This document shows, piece after piece, positions 1-8,780 of a DNA stretch of 64,000 bases; the stretch's first letter is position 1, and every line of letters starts with the position of its first letter. The translations under genes and the position numbers were made by a program. This DNA comes from JBBQWT01 sp038210375 (GTDB taxonomy: Bacteria > Acidobacteriota > Terriglobia > Terriglobales > Acidobacteriaceae). The stretch is from assembly GCA_038210375.1 (NCBI GenBank), contig JBBQWT010000014.1:29995-93994 (forward strand), in the 5' to 3' direction. The notes beneath the pieces were generated by a model. That model ran no database searches. It was not told where the DNA came from and saw only the letters and a list, made by a program, of their open reading frames with translations.

Positions 1-369
1 TTGCAGATCGTGCCTGACCGAATTCTGTACCGGATAAGCAGCCGGCCCCCAGGTGCCGGTTTTGCCCATGGAGGTCTGCTGCAAGGGCATCTGCAAGTGG
101 TTCAGCCAGCTTGGGCCGCTCACCGCCCGAATGGAGAAATGCTGGGGCGCGGACGGCGCATTCGCATGGTTGCGCTGGGGGGCGCCAGCGCTCTTATGAG
201 TGGAAGTCGCGGCGGCTGGAAGCAGGGAGAAGACAATCCCAAGTGCAACCAGGGCCCAGGCGCCGCAGGGCCGTCGCTGGATCAGCGGTCGCTGATCCAG
301 CAGCCTCGGGTCTAGAGGACCTTGGTCCGAAACCGGTTTAGCAGCTCGCCCAGGCAATCCCCGGGTCAC
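1..369 (-). CDS. Exported protein, N-terminal fragment (partial, runs off window start)
   Basis: An open frame starts at a GTG at 369 and continues past the window edge. About 35 residues in, a hydrophobic stretch (WALVALGIVFSLLPAAA) looks like a signal peptide. The mature part includes GPSWLNHL followed by TSMGKTGTWGP. I associate this pattern with acidobacterial c-type cytochromes, but no CxxCH motif is visible in the part present, so the identity is a guess. It lies 13 bases downstream of the cupredoxin gene on the same strand and is probably cotranscribed. The GTG has only a weak ribosome binding site, and a TTG at 357 is an alternative start. Confidence 0.55.
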   Translation of the reverse strand, partial: MTRGLPGRAAKPVSDQGPLDPRLLDQRPLIQRRPCGAWALVALGIVFSLLPAAATSTHKSAGAPQRNHANAPSAPQHFSIRAVSGPSWLNHLQMPLQQTSMGKTGTWGPAAYPVQNSVRHDLQ

Positions 370-382
370 GCTGCCGGCCTGG

Positions 383-949
383 TTAAAAGTCAATTTTCGA
401 ATCTCCGCCGACGGTCACGGGTTTGGACTGGTTTTTGGAGCCTTCATGCCAGGCGGTCACGGTGTACTTTCCATCGGGAACATTCTCGATCTTGTAGTTT
501 CCCGAGGCATCGGTCGCGGCAAAATAAGGAGTTGGAGAAACGACGACATAGGCTGACATTTCCGGATGCACGTTGCACAGCAGGGCAGCCGCGCCGGGGT
601 TATCGAATTTGAACGTCTTGCTTTGCCCCTGTGGCCACGTTCCCAGGTTGTGCCCCAGTTTTTTGTTTCCCGAGATCGAAGGCCAGAAGGCGTTATGGGC
701 CACAGTGTCGCTGTTCTTGAATTCGACGGTGGTGCCCTGCTCGATGGCCAGGACATGGGGCACAAAACGCAGGCCCTTCTGGTCCATGGTGGCGTGCTTG
801 TCGGAGGCGGGAGAAGTCTTGCCGGCTGTCTTCTCGACGTAAACCACTGCTTTCCCGCTGTCTCCTGCAACCTTACCGCTGATGGTGCCCGCCTGAGCCA
901 TGGTGCAGGCGCCTGCCAGAACGATGACCGCAATACCGAATAATTTCAA
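383..949 (-). CDS. Secreted cupredoxin (type 1 copper) protein with carboxypeptidase-regulatory-like tail
   Basis: The 188-residue protein has a cleavable signal peptide (residues 1-20, ending AQA) and should act outside the cytoplasm. Residues 60-137 form a plastocyanin/azurin-like fold. The likely copper ligands are His85, Cys125, His128 and Met131, in the context HNAFWP and LLCNVHPEM. Residues 140-188 (DASGNYKIENVPDGKYTVTA) resemble the small beta-sandwich of carboxypeptidase regulatory domains. Known role of the fold: one-electron transfer. It lies between a CxxCH protein and a second exported protein in one tight operon, which suggests periplasmic or extracellular electron transfer. The partner is not identifiable from sequence. 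Confidence 0.85.
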   Translation of the reverse strand: MKLFGIAVIVLAGACTMAQAGTISGKVAGDSGKAVVYVEKTAGKTSPASDKHATMDQKGLRFVPHVLAIEQGTTVEFKNSDTVAHNAFWPSISGNKKLGHNLGTWPQGQSKTFKFDNPGAAALLCNVHPEMSAYVVVSPTPYFAATDASGNYKIENVPDGKYTVTAWHEGSKNQSKPVTVGGDSKIDF

Positions 950-993
950 GTTACACCTCTTATAGAAAAATGCGGAAGGCCGAAGCCTTTCGT

Positions 994-2646
994 TTAGTAC
1001 ACAAATTCCAGTCCCGCAGTCGCCGTATTGGTGCGAAACGGCGAACTGGAAACCAGCAGACCGGTTGCCGGATCAACGAAGATGGTGGTGGTTTGCTCCG
1101 GGCGGATCTGATATTCGAACGATGCCTTGATATTGGCGTGCACCAGGAACTGCACGCCGGGGGTAAAGCGATTGCGCGTGGCGCGGAAGGGCACGGCGAA
1201 GGGAGTGTTCTCGGCCACGGCCAGACCGTTAATGCGGTCAGCCGAGGATTTCACTGAATCCCAGCGCATGATTCCCACCACCCACGGCAGAACCCGGTAA
1301 TCGGCCTGCACGAAGCCTCCACTGAAGGTGGCCGAACGGCTGCTGAGAAAACCCGCCGGCAAGGCGCCCGGGGTGAGCGGAAGCACGATCAAAGCGCCGG
1401 CAGAGTCAATCGGCAGCAGGTTGCGGTCGTGTCCGACCATGTAGAGGCCATATACGTTCAGGGCGCGATGGTTGAAGTTGAAGTCTCCTCCCAGGCGATA
1501 GAACGGTTCATGGGCGCTGACCACAGCGGGCCCGCCGGCGAGGGTCCCGGCGAAGCGCTGCACCGATTTCCCGTAAAAATAAAAGCTGCCCAGGTTCAGG
1601 GACGTATGGTCCTGGGGCCCGGTGGGTCCGGCCGCTTGAATGGCGTTGCGGCTGGCGCTGTCGCGTTCCAGGTTGAAGCGGTAAGAAAGGCGGCCGTACA
1701 GGTCCTTGAAGTTGGAATCGGATGCAAAACCGATGCCTCCACCGGCGCCGCCGGTGGGAGAGGGGACGAACAGGCTGGTGTTGTCGCCCTGGGCGCTCCC
1801 GCTGGTGTTTTGATTCACGATCGCCAGTGAGTAGTGATATCCGCCGTACTGGTGGCCGCCGCTGAACTCGAGCCCATTAGCGGCGCCGGCGAATGAAAAA
1901 CTGTTGTTCACATTCTGCTGCAGAGGAACGAGCGCGTTCATGGCGCCGATATTGGCCTCGGAATAAATGTCATAGGGGCTGATGTTGTGGCTGCGCGCCT
2001 GGGAAAAGGGAAGGTCAAGCTCGAAGCGGCCAACGCGAAGCGCGAGAGAATCCTTGGGCATCCTGAGGAAGCGGCCAATGTTGTGGAACTTCAGATAAGC
2101 GTCGCCCAGGCCTCCGGCTGCGTTCTGGCCGCCGACGCTGATGTCGTCATCCACCCAGAAGGCGATATCGCTGCCGAAATTGCCGGCGGTAAAGATGCTG
2201 AATAACCCTGTAGAAAAGTCGGTGCGAGGAATAAAGGGAAAGCCCCCGACCGTGCCCGGCGGGGTGCCGGCGGGCTGCAAGTTGGTGTTGTAGTCGTTGC
2301 GACGGCGGCCCGTGACCTGAAAGAAATTGTTCATGCGCAACCCGATGGGGGGCATGTTGGGTATCGTGCCCGGCCAGATGGTGTGCGGCCATTGCTCTTT
2401 CTGGGCAGGCGCACCGAGCAGTACGGGAGGCAGTTTCAAAAAGGTCTCATCGCCTTCCGGAAATTTGAAGCCGGCGTCTTTGAACGCCTTGCCGAAATCA
2501 TTGAGCTTGGGGAAATTGGAGTGGCAGGTCGCGCAAGAGGTCTGGTACTGGCGCGAGAAGGCCGGAATGGCCGAGGCGAACTGCGAAGAAATCACAATCA
2601 AGCTGAACAGAGCTGCCAACAGCTTTACTTTATTGGTCAAGGTCAT
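994..2646 (-). CDS. Cytochrome c-type outer-membrane beta-barrel protein
   Basis: The ATG at 2646 has a good ribosome binding site (AAGGGA) and begins a 550-residue protein; upstream in-frame starts lack this. Residues 1-26 are a signal peptide (ending SSQFASA). A single heme c motif, CATCH, follows near residue 38. The remaining 500 residues are rich in alternating polar/hydrophobic strands (for example DSLALRVGRFELDLP) and end in a C-terminal aromatic, GLEFVY, typical of outer-membrane barrels. My reading is a porin-like barrel with an N-terminal heme that could pass electrons across the outer membrane. It heads the operon with the cupredoxin, 44 bases upstream of it. Exact family not known to me. 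Confidence 0.75.
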   Translation of the reverse strand: MTLTNKVKLLAALFSLIVISSQFASAIPAFSRQYQTSCATCHSNFPKLNDFGKAFKDAGFKFPEGDETFLKLPPVLLGAPAQKEQWPHTIWPGTIPNMPPIGLRMNNFFQVTGRRRNDYNTNLQPAGTPPGTVGGFPFIPRTDFSTGLFSIFTAGNFGSDIAFWVDDDISVGGQNAAGGLGDAYLKFHNIGRFLRMPKDSLALRVGRFELDLPFSQARSHNISPYDIYSEANIGAMNALVPLQQNVNNSFSFAGAANGLEFSGGHQYGGYHYSLAIVNQNTSGSAQGDNTSLFVPSPTGGAGGGIGFASDSNFKDLYGRLSYRFNLERDSASRNAIQAAGPTGPQDHTSLNLGSFYFYGKSVQRFAGTLAGGPAVVSAHEPFYRLGGDFNFNHRALNVYGLYMVGHDRNLLPIDSAGALIVLPLTPGALPAGFLSSRSATFSGGFVQADYRVLPWVVGIMRWDSVKSSADRINGLAVAENTPFAVPFRATRNRFTPGVQFLVHANIKASFEYQIRPEQTTTIFVDPATGLLVSSSPFRTNTATAGLEFVY

Positions 2647-2939
2647 TCCCTTCGGTCGATCGGACTGGCCCGGAAGCTGGTGTAAGTATTTCGCAGCACT
2701 GCGATTGCTTGCAGTGCCGCATGTCACCGGCTGGTGTGACGCCGGTCACATCTGAATGCGTAGATTGGAGAAAGCGTTAAAACCCGGATAGCAAGACAAA
2801 TTGCTGCTGGATTGAACCGAGATAAAGCTTACGGTGCAAACTTATCCTCTGGAGGGCGGGGAGTCTGGTCACTATTGCTCAGGAGGTTTTTTCGGACAGA
2901 AGGGAAACGGAAATAAAAATTTCCCCTGGATCAGGAGTC

Positions 2940-3341
2940 TTACGCGCCGTAACCCCGGCCCCGGTGTGCCAGGCCAGCCACTTCAGGGGACCAGACAATC
3001 GACAGCAGAAAGGCGCAATCCTGTTGGGCCGAAACGCTGTGTTTGACCGAAGGATTGATGACCAGCACGTGCCCGGCTTCGACGACGAGGTCCTGATCGA
3101 GGACCTTTACCTGGGTTGAACCTTTAACAATGTGCAGCGTGACCGTCCCGTCGGCATGGTGTTCACGCATCTGGGCTTTGGGATCCATGGCGATCAATAC
3201 GACTCGCAGGTGAGGCCGCTTGGTGAGGGTCCTGGAATGGATGCCCGAGGGCCAAGGCCGGGAGGCCTCGAATTCGCGCAACTCGGCCTGGAGATCGAAG
3301 TTGGCAAGTTCGTCGTTGATCAAATCCGGCTCGGTGGCCAT
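2940..3341 (-). CDS. Cupin-domain protein
   Basis: The ATG at 3341 is preceded by AGGAAAG and gives 133 residues; the longer frame upstream has non-coding character. Residues 50-120 form a small cupin barrel: REHHADGTVTLHIVKG matches the first cupin motif poorly (paired His, no following Glu), and GHVLVINPSVKHSV matches the second, with its His. Metal binding is therefore uncertain. No signal peptide, so cytoplasmic. Substrate unknown. The 137-base gap to the FG-GAP gene upstream leaves open whether it belongs to that operon. Confidence 0.75.
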   Translation of the reverse strand: MATEPDLINDELANFDLQAELREFEASRPWPSGIHSRTLTKRPHLRVVLIAMDPKAQMREHHADGTVTLHIVKGSTQVKVLDQDLVVEAGHVLVINPSVKHSVSAQQDCAFLLSIVWSPEVAGLAHRGRGYGA

Positions 3342-3478
3342 CGGCTTTCCTGGAAGCCATCTTAGTCCCGTGATTTTGAGAAGGGAAGCGAATGATCTTG
3401 CCAGACTACCCAACGCCTGGAAGATTGTGCTCCGAACGAGACCGGTGCGCTGAAGAACGGGGAAATGGGAGGGGTGCT

Positions 3479-5182
3479 TCAAAAACCAGGCTGAGGGGTT
3501 ATGCCTTTGCCTTCGGTGCAGTGGTAGCTGCGGCCGCCGGTCAGGTTCTTGAACTCTTCGACTCTTCCGCTGGGCCATTGAATTACGGCGCGCTCCACCT
3601 TGTCCTGTTTCCCCAGGCCAAAGGTCACGGGCAGCTCGGACTGAGAAAGGTAGCTGGAGCCGCTTTTTACGGTGCGGGACTGGGTCTGGCCGCCGTGATC
3701 GATGTGGATTTCGGCGCCGATGGCGTCGCGGTTGGATTTTGTGCCGGTCAGGATAAATCTTATGCTGCGATTTCCGCTGAACTGGTCGTTGCGGTAGAGA
3801 CTGGCGGAACCGTTGTTGGTGGTGATCAGCAGATCCACGTCGCCATCGCGGTCAAAATCGGCGCACGCCAGCCCGCGGCCCACTTTGGCTTTCTGGAAGT
3901 CTTCTCCCACCTGGCTGGAAACGTCGCGAAAGGCGTGGTTGCCGCTGTTGAGAAACAACTGCGGCGCCTGTGCATAACCGACGTTGCCGCGAATGTGGCG
4001 CACGGTCTCATCGATGTGTCCGTTGGCGACTACAAAATCGAGATAGCCATCGAGGTTAGCATCGAGAAACTGGCAGCCAAAACCGACACTGTCACGCGAG
4101 GGCACACCAATCCCCGCCGCGAGCGCGATGTCTTCAAATCCGCCGCGCGCCTGGGGGTGGTACAGGCCGAACATTTCGTTGTCGAAATTAGTGATGCCCA
4201 CTCCCGCCGCGCCGGAGTTATCGAAGTCGGCGGCGTCGATGCCCATGCCGCCGCGCGCTTTGCCTTCGGCGCTGAAAGCGATTCCGCTTTCCACGCCAAT
4301 TTCTTTGAACATTCCGTTGCGCAGGTTGCGGTAGAGCTTGGTGGGCTGGGTATCATTGGCCACCACCAGGCTGGGCCAGCCGCTTCTATCCAGATCGAGC
4401 ATGGCCACCCCCAGTGATTTCGAGCTGGTGTCAAAGATGCCGCTGCCGGCGGTGACATCTTCAAAAGTTCCGTCGCCGCGGTTATGGAAAAGCCAGTTGG
4501 TTTCCCCGCGATAGGCTTCAGGGGTGCAGTAGGACTTATGCTTTCCATCGAGGCTGCAGAAAACGTCGCCCGGCGGCGACCATCGCACGTAGTTGCACAC
4601 GAACAGGTCGAGCAGGCCATCGCGATCGTAGTCAAACCATAGCGCCGAGGTGCTGAAGCCGGGACGCTTACCCAGCCGGCTGGCGCTGGTGACATCGACG
4701 AAGGCGCCTTTGCCGGTGTTGCGAAACAACCGGTTCTGGCCGACGCAGGTGATGAAGATGTCGGGGAAACCGTCGTTGTTGTAATCGCCGACCGCCACCC
4801 CCAGCCCGTACATTTCCACGTCGAGGCCGGCCTTGCGGGTCACATCGGTGAACGTCCCGTTGCGGTTATTGCGATAGAGGCGAAGGGTGCTGCGCTGGCG
4901 TTGGTGGCCGGGCCAGTCCGCGCCGTTGATGAGCAGAATGTCCTGCCAGCCGTCCTGATCGTAATCGAGAAACGCGCATCCCGCGCCCAGGGTTTCGGGA
5001 AGAAGTTTTTTCCCGTAGGCGCCGTTGTTGTGGTGAAAGTCGATGCCGGCGCGAGCGGTGACATCGACAAACCGCAATCCCGGCGAAGCCGGGCCGGCGG
5101 CCAGCGCGGTCCCCAGAAACTGGGGCAGGACCGGCGCGGCCGCGAGACCGGCGAGGCCGTAAAGAAATGCCCGGCGGTTCAC
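3479..5182 (-). CDS. Tat-exported FG-GAP / ASPIC-UnbV repeat protein (CRTAC1 family)
   Basis: The GTG at 5182 overlaps the stop of the upstream regulator gene (GTGA), fixing the start; 567 residues. The N-terminus NRRAFLYGLAG followed by a hydrophobic stretch ending ALAAG is a twin-arginine-type signal. FG-GAP/VCBS repeats follow, each with a DxDxDG calcium-type loop (FLDYDQDGW, VGDYNNDGFPD, WFDYDRDGLLD, FLDANLDGYLD, CADFDRDGDVD), which predicts a beta-propeller. The last 80 residues (SNRDAIGAEI ... VERAVIQWPSG) are the ASPIC/UnbV domain. Such proteins are secreted calcium-binding propellers, mostly of unknown ligand. Translational coupling to the kinase/regulator pair is unusual and suggests a shared sensing or response function. 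Confidence 0.9.
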   Translation of the reverse strand: MNRRAFLYGLAGLAAAPVLPQFLGTALAAGPASPGLRFVDVTARAGIDFHHNNGAYGKKLLPETLGAGCAFLDYDQDGWQDILLINGADWPGHQRQRSTLRLYRNNRNGTFTDVTRKAGLDVEMYGLGVAVGDYNNDGFPDIFITCVGQNRLFRNTGKGAFVDVTSASRLGKRPGFSTSALWFDYDRDGLLDLFVCNYVRWSPPGDVFCSLDGKHKSYCTPEAYRGETNWLFHNRGDGTFEDVTAGSGIFDTSSKSLGVAMLDLDRSGWPSLVVANDTQPTKLYRNLRNGMFKEIGVESGIAFSAEGKARGGMGIDAADFDNSGAAGVGITNFDNEMFGLYHPQARGGFEDIALAAGIGVPSRDSVGFGCQFLDANLDGYLDFVVANGHIDETVRHIRGNVGYAQAPQLFLNSGNHAFRDVSSQVGEDFQKAKVGRGLACADFDRDGDVDLLITTNNGSASLYRNDQFSGNRSIRFILTGTKSNRDAIGAEIHIDHGGQTQSRTVKSGSSYLSQSELPVTFGLGKQDKVERAVIQWPSGRVEEFKNLTGGRSYHCTEGKGITPQPGF

Positions 5183-5808
5183 GGGATGTTCACCAGCCCG
5201 TTGCGAATGGCATAGACGACCAGCTCGGCGGTCTTGTGAATGCCGAGCGCGTCCATGATATTGGCGCGGTGCACCGCCACGGTGTTGGCGCTGAGGTTGA
5301 GCTGCGCCGCAATTTCCTTGTTGGATTTGCCATCCACGATCCACTGCAATACTTCGAGCTCGCGCACGGTGAGGCCATGGTTGCGCTCGCCCTTGAGCGC
5401 CGGTGGTTTAGCGAGGCGGGCATCGAGGACGATTTCACCGGCGGCGACCTGGCGCACGGCGGCGACCAGCTCAAGGTCCATGGCGCTCTTGAGCACGTAG
5501 CCGCGGGCGCCGGCCTCCATCGCCTGGCGCACCAGGGTGTCTTCGGAATGCATGCTCAGCATCAGCACCAGGCTGGCGGGTGAATTCACCAGGATCTGCC
5601 GAGTGGCAGCGAGGCCGCTCATGCCGGGCAGGGCGCAATCCATCACAATCACTCGCGGGTTCAGCTCGGCGGCCAGTCGAATGGCTTCGGCGCCGTCGCC
5701 CGCCTCGCCCACCACGGTGAGGTCAGGGGCATCCTCGAGCAACCTGCGAAACCCGCTGCGAACGAGGCCGTGGTCATCGACCAGCAGAACCGTGATCTTA
5801 TCCGGCAT
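5179..5808 (-). CDS. NarL/FixJ-type response regulator (receiver + LuxR HTH)
   Basis: 209 residues from the ATG at 5808, which overlaps the end of the kinase gene by 11 bases. The receiver domain (1-125) has the acidic pair Asp11-Asp12, phospho-acceptor Asp57 (VIVMDCALPGMSG) and Lys107 (YVLKSA). The C-terminal LuxR/GerE helix-turn-helix (about 143-205) contains LTVRELEVLQWIVDGKSNK and ends in ANIMDALGIHK. It should bind DNA as a dimer when phosphorylated by the adjacent kinase. Its stop overlaps the GTG of the FG-GAP gene, so the three genes are translationally coupled. The regulon cannot be read from the sequence. Confidence 0.95.
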   Translation of the reverse strand: MPDKITVLLVDDHGLVRSGFRRLLEDAPDLTVVGEAGDGAEAIRLAAELNPRVIVMDCALPGMSGLAATRQILVNSPASLVLMLSMHSEDTLVRQAMEAGARGYVLKSAMDLELVAAVRQVAAGEIVLDARLAKPPALKGERNHGLTVRELEVLQWIVDGKSNKEIAAQLNLSANTVAVHRANIMDALGIHKTAELVVYAIRNGLVNIP

Positions 5809-7141
5809 GGGGCTCCAGGTGCGCGCGGGGCACGCGCAGCCGCACCAGCGTACCACCCTGTGCGGGACGAAGAAATTCGATGCTGCCGCCGAGCAAGTGA
5901 GCGCGCTCGCGCATGGCCACCAGGCCAATGCCTTTGCGCTCGGTATCAGGAGAGAATCCGCTGCCGTGATCTTCGACATCAAGCTCCAGGGCATCGGCGA
6001 GATAGCGCAGGCGCACCCAGACGGCGCGCGCTCCGGAATGACGCGATACGTTGTTGAGCGCTTCCTGCAACACGCGATAGATGTGAACGCCACCGCCGGC
6101 ATCGACGGCGAAGGATTCACCCGACTTGTCATAGGTGATGTCCACGCCGCTTTGCCGTTCAGCGACGGGGATGTACCAGTCGATGGTGGCTTCCAATCCC
6201 GACTCATCGAGCATCACCGGGTGCAGGGCCTGGGAGAGGCTGCGCACGCTCTCCAGCGTGGATTGCGCGATGGTCATCACCTCGGAAATATCACTGCGCA
6301 GCGACGAACCTTCGGGCGCATGGTTTCCCGCGCGGCTGAGCATTGAGCCAATTGCGGTGAGCACCTGGCCAAACTCGTCATGCAGCTCGCGGGAGATATA
6401 GCGCAGAGTGGATTCCTGGGTGGAAATAAGTTTTTGCGCCAGTTCGCTGCGCTGTCCGGATAAGGCCGCCAGGTGCGCGAAGACACGGCGGTTGGAGCGG
6501 ATGAGATAGAGGCTGGTGAAGAGAATTGCGATCAGGGTGGCGGTCAGGAAAAAATAAACCTGGCGCTGCACCCGGCTGTAGATATCGGCGATGCGCAGAG
6601 AAGCACGCTCTTCGCTCTCGTTGTTCTGCACCAGCAGGCGGGAGACGGAATTGCTCAGCGCGGCCTGGCGGGCCTGCAGGGAATCACGGATCTGCGCGCG
6701 CGCGTCCTCTTCATGACCATCGCGTGCCACCGCGAATATGCGGTCGGCGGCGTCCCAGAATTGCACCAGCGAGGTTCCCAGGAACTGCATCTGTTCGGGG
6801 GTCTGACGCCCGGCGGATTGCTCGTCCTGCAGGCGGAGGGCGTCGTCAAGGTCGGTGCGAATGCGCTGGAACTGGGCCGTCCAGGCGGTGAGCGGGTAAG
6901 GCTCCTCACGATCCAGCATGTCGCGCATGGCCAGCGCCAGCAGGTTGAGATCGTTTTGAATACGCAACAGGCGGAGCGAATCCTTGCGATCGCGATCGGC
7001 GAGATCGGTTTGCAGTTTGCGCAGTCCGGAAATCTGCACCGTGATGTATGAAGAGTATGCGACCACCGCGGCCAAAGTAATGACCAATCCGAAAAATAGG
7101 CCGGCGGTTGGAGATTTAGTGGGCGCGTCCGGATTAGGCAC
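5798..7141 (-). CDS. Membrane sensor histidine kinase (HisKA_3 family)
   Basis: 447 residues from a GTG at 7141. Two transmembrane helices (about 13-36 and 204-224) enclose an alpha-helical extracytoplasmic sensor region of about 165 residues with no recognised ligand domain. The HisKA_3 dimerisation helix contains RELHDEFGQV with phospho-accepting His254. The ATPase domain shows an N box (ALNNVSRHSG), G1 (DHGSGF) and G2 (GIGL). The cognate regulator is the overlapping downstream gene. The start has little ribosome binding signal, but no better in-frame start is available upstream. Confidence 0.93.
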   Translation of the reverse strand: MPNPDAPTKSPTAGLFFGLVITLAAVVAYSSYITVQISGLRKLQTDLADRDRKDSLRLLRIQNDLNLLALAMRDMLDREEPYPLTAWTAQFQRIRTDLDDALRLQDEQSAGRQTPEQMQFLGTSLVQFWDAADRIFAVARDGHEEDARAQIRDSLQARQAALSNSVSRLLVQNNESEERASLRIADIYSRVQRQVYFFLTATLIAILFTSLYLIRSNRRVFAHLAALSGQRSELAQKLISTQESTLRYISRELHDEFGQVLTAIGSMLSRAGNHAPEGSSLRSDISEVMTIAQSTLESVRSLSQALHPVMLDESGLEATIDWYIPVAERQSGVDITYDKSGESFAVDAGGGVHIYRVLQEALNNVSRHSGARAVWVRLRYLADALELDVEDHGSGFSPDTERKGIGLVAMRERAHLLGGSIEFLRPAQGGTLVRLRVPRAHLEPHAG

Positions 7142-7782
7142 GACTCGAATACTAAACTTTTTGCGCGGCGTAGTGCAGCGACCTTGAGGTTGGTGGTTCT
7201 GACTTTCGCACCGCTACCCAAGCCGTTCCTATCGAGCAGTTTCATAGTTGGTGTGGCCGAAGACCGCAATGCTGGAAGCAGCCTGAGGCCACGCTTCAAT
7301 CCGAGGTTTACCGAGTTCCCGGATATAACTTCTGAGGAAATGCTCCTAAGTTGCGCCCACTCCTCAGTCATCATCGATGACCCACTGCCGGGCTAAAAGC
7401 CCAAAGCATAACGTCCGCTTTTCAGTGGACTGAAGAGTCTGTGTCCCAACTCACTTGCCCGACCGCTCGGTGGAACTTTTGTATCCACTTCAGCCTTCTA
7501 GGGGCACGAATTAGACCCTGAGAGGTCGAAATTCCATGCCTATAATGCGGCTGCACTCCACCGACGACCTGACTTTCGGGTTGAGACACAGACTCTGAAG
7601 TCCGCTGCTCCCACCAACACTCAAGACCTTCGTCGGGGATGAAACGCCGGCGGCCGAAAGAGTAGAGCCTGGGTGCTAGAGACGAATCGTATGCCGTCAT
7701 TCTCTCTAGCTGTTCGAATTGGATATGAGATACACCAACTATGAAAATGCTTTAGAAGCCGCGAGCTTAGCGGGACCGTTGA
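7142..7782. other. Gene-free interval with one inverted-repeat pair
   Basis: I find no convincing gene in these 640 bases; the small open frames on both strands have no ribosome binding site or recognisable product. The only structure is an imperfect inverted repeat at 7427-7450 and 7580-7603, listed separately. Confidence 0.5.
7427..7603. repeat. Inverted-repeat-bounded element, about 177 bp
   Basis: The left arm at 7427-7450 contains AGAGTCTGTGTCCCAAC. The right arm at 7580-7603 contains GTTGAGACACAGACTCT, its reverse complement with one mismatch, and the match extends to the ends with small differences. About 130 bases lie between. It could be a miniature transposable element or a structured RNA; no open frame of note is inside. 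Confidence 0.45.
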
Positions 7783-8739
7783 TTAATGTTGATCCGTCGT
7801 CTTAGGTTGCCGCCCCGGGTTCCACGCCGGCTTGAAGTTGGAGTTGGCCAGCCATTCGATGGGCTGGCCCATCGACTGGATAGCTTCGGTCATGTGCTTG
7901 AAATCTATATGGTCCAGGTCATCGCTGGGCTGGTGGTAGTCGTGGTGAAGTCCGAAGCTGGAAACGGTGTGTGCGACCACTCCGCGCAGGGCCAGGGTGT
8001 AGTTGTCGGAGCGCATGAAGAAATTTTCCGCGGGATGCGGATCGGGAACGAGATGCGCGCCGTGGCTGGCCAGTTCCGGGCCGAGGTTCGAGCGGTCGTA
8101 ACCGGTCAGCCATAGGTCTGTGGATTTGATCGCGGGATCGGCGCGGCCAATCATTTCAAATTCCAGGTCGGCAGCGATGGCGCTGAGGGGTACCGGTGGC
8201 CGCTCGCGAAAATAGGTGGCTCCGATCCCGCCCCGCTCTTCGCTGCCGAAGAATGCGAAGAGCACCGTGCGTAGAGGGGTGTGCCCCGCGGCCAGGCGCT
8301 GGGCGAGCTCCAGCACAGCGGTGACTCCGGACGCGTCGTCATCGGCGCCGTTGTAGATGTTGTCTCTATTGACGGGCTTGCCAATCCCCAGGTGATCGAG
8401 GTGAGCGGAAAGCAGAATTGCGCCGAGAGTTGGGTCGGAGCCGCGAATCATCCCCAGGGCATTCCAGGTTTTAGCTTTGCGAACGTTCACGGCTTCGATG
8501 TAATCACGCTGCGCGCCGTTCTGATCGCCGGCGGGCTCGATGCCATAGCTCTTCAGTTGCGCGGAAACATACTGGGCGGCGGCCAGCTCATCCAGAGTGC
8601 CGCTGCCCCGGCCTTTCATGTCGTCGGACGCGAGGGCTTGCATGTGAGCGCGGACGGAGGCTTCGGTGATTCCGCCGTAGGTCTGGGCAGCAGCGCTGGT
8701 AAGGGCAAAGAGGAGAAAGATGGAAAGAGACTTCTTCAT
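7783..8739 (-). CDS. Secreted M28-family metallopeptidase (aminopeptidase)
   Basis: 318 residues with a signal peptide (1-18, ending SAAAQ). The dinuclear zinc site of peptidase family M28 is visible: HLDH (first His/Asp), GADDDASG (bridging Asp), SEERGG (catalytic Glu and metal Glu), a later Asp in EFEMIGRAD, and the final His in LHHDYHQPSDD. The length fits a minimal M28 catalytic domain without the protease-associated domain. Expected to release N-terminal amino acids from peptides in the periplasm or outside. The start lacks a good ribosome binding site because a GATA-type tetranucleotide repeat occupies the leader. Confidence 0.93.
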   Translation of the reverse strand: MKKSLSIFLLFALTSAAAQTYGGITEASVRAHMQALASDDMKGRGSGTLDELAAAQYVSAQLKSYGIEPAGDQNGAQRDYIEAVNVRKAKTWNALGMIRGSDPTLGAILLSAHLDHLGIGKPVNRDNIYNGADDDASGVTAVLELAQRLAAGHTPLRTVLFAFFGSEERGGIGATYFRERPPVPLSAIAADLEFEMIGRADPAIKSTDLWLTGYDRSNLGPELASHGAHLVPDPHPAENFFMRSDNYTLALRGVVAHTVSSFGLHHDYHQPSDDLDHIDFKHMTEAIQSMGQPIEWLANSNFKPAWNPGRQPKTTDQH

Positions 8740-8745
8740 AGGTTT

Positions 8746-8780
8746 TATCTATCTATCTATCTATCTACTTTATATATATA
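8746..8780. repeat. Simple sequence repeat (TATC)5 plus (TA)n in leader of the M28 gene
   Basis: On the plus strand TATC is repeated five times at 8746-8765, followed by TACTT and an alternating TA run at 8771-8780. The repeat begins seven bases before the M28 start codon, where a ribosome binding site would normally sit, and the TA run could overlap a promoter -10 region. Confidence 0.9.

Noticed and set aside
3392..4417. 341-residue plus-strand frame opposite the FG-GAP gene
   Set aside because: Shadow of the repeat protein; apparent order comes from the repeated DxDxDG codons on the other strand.
7422..7700. 92-residue minus-strand frame in the 7142-7782 gap
   Set aside because: Crosses the inverted-repeat arms, lacks a ribosome binding site and has no coding-like composition.
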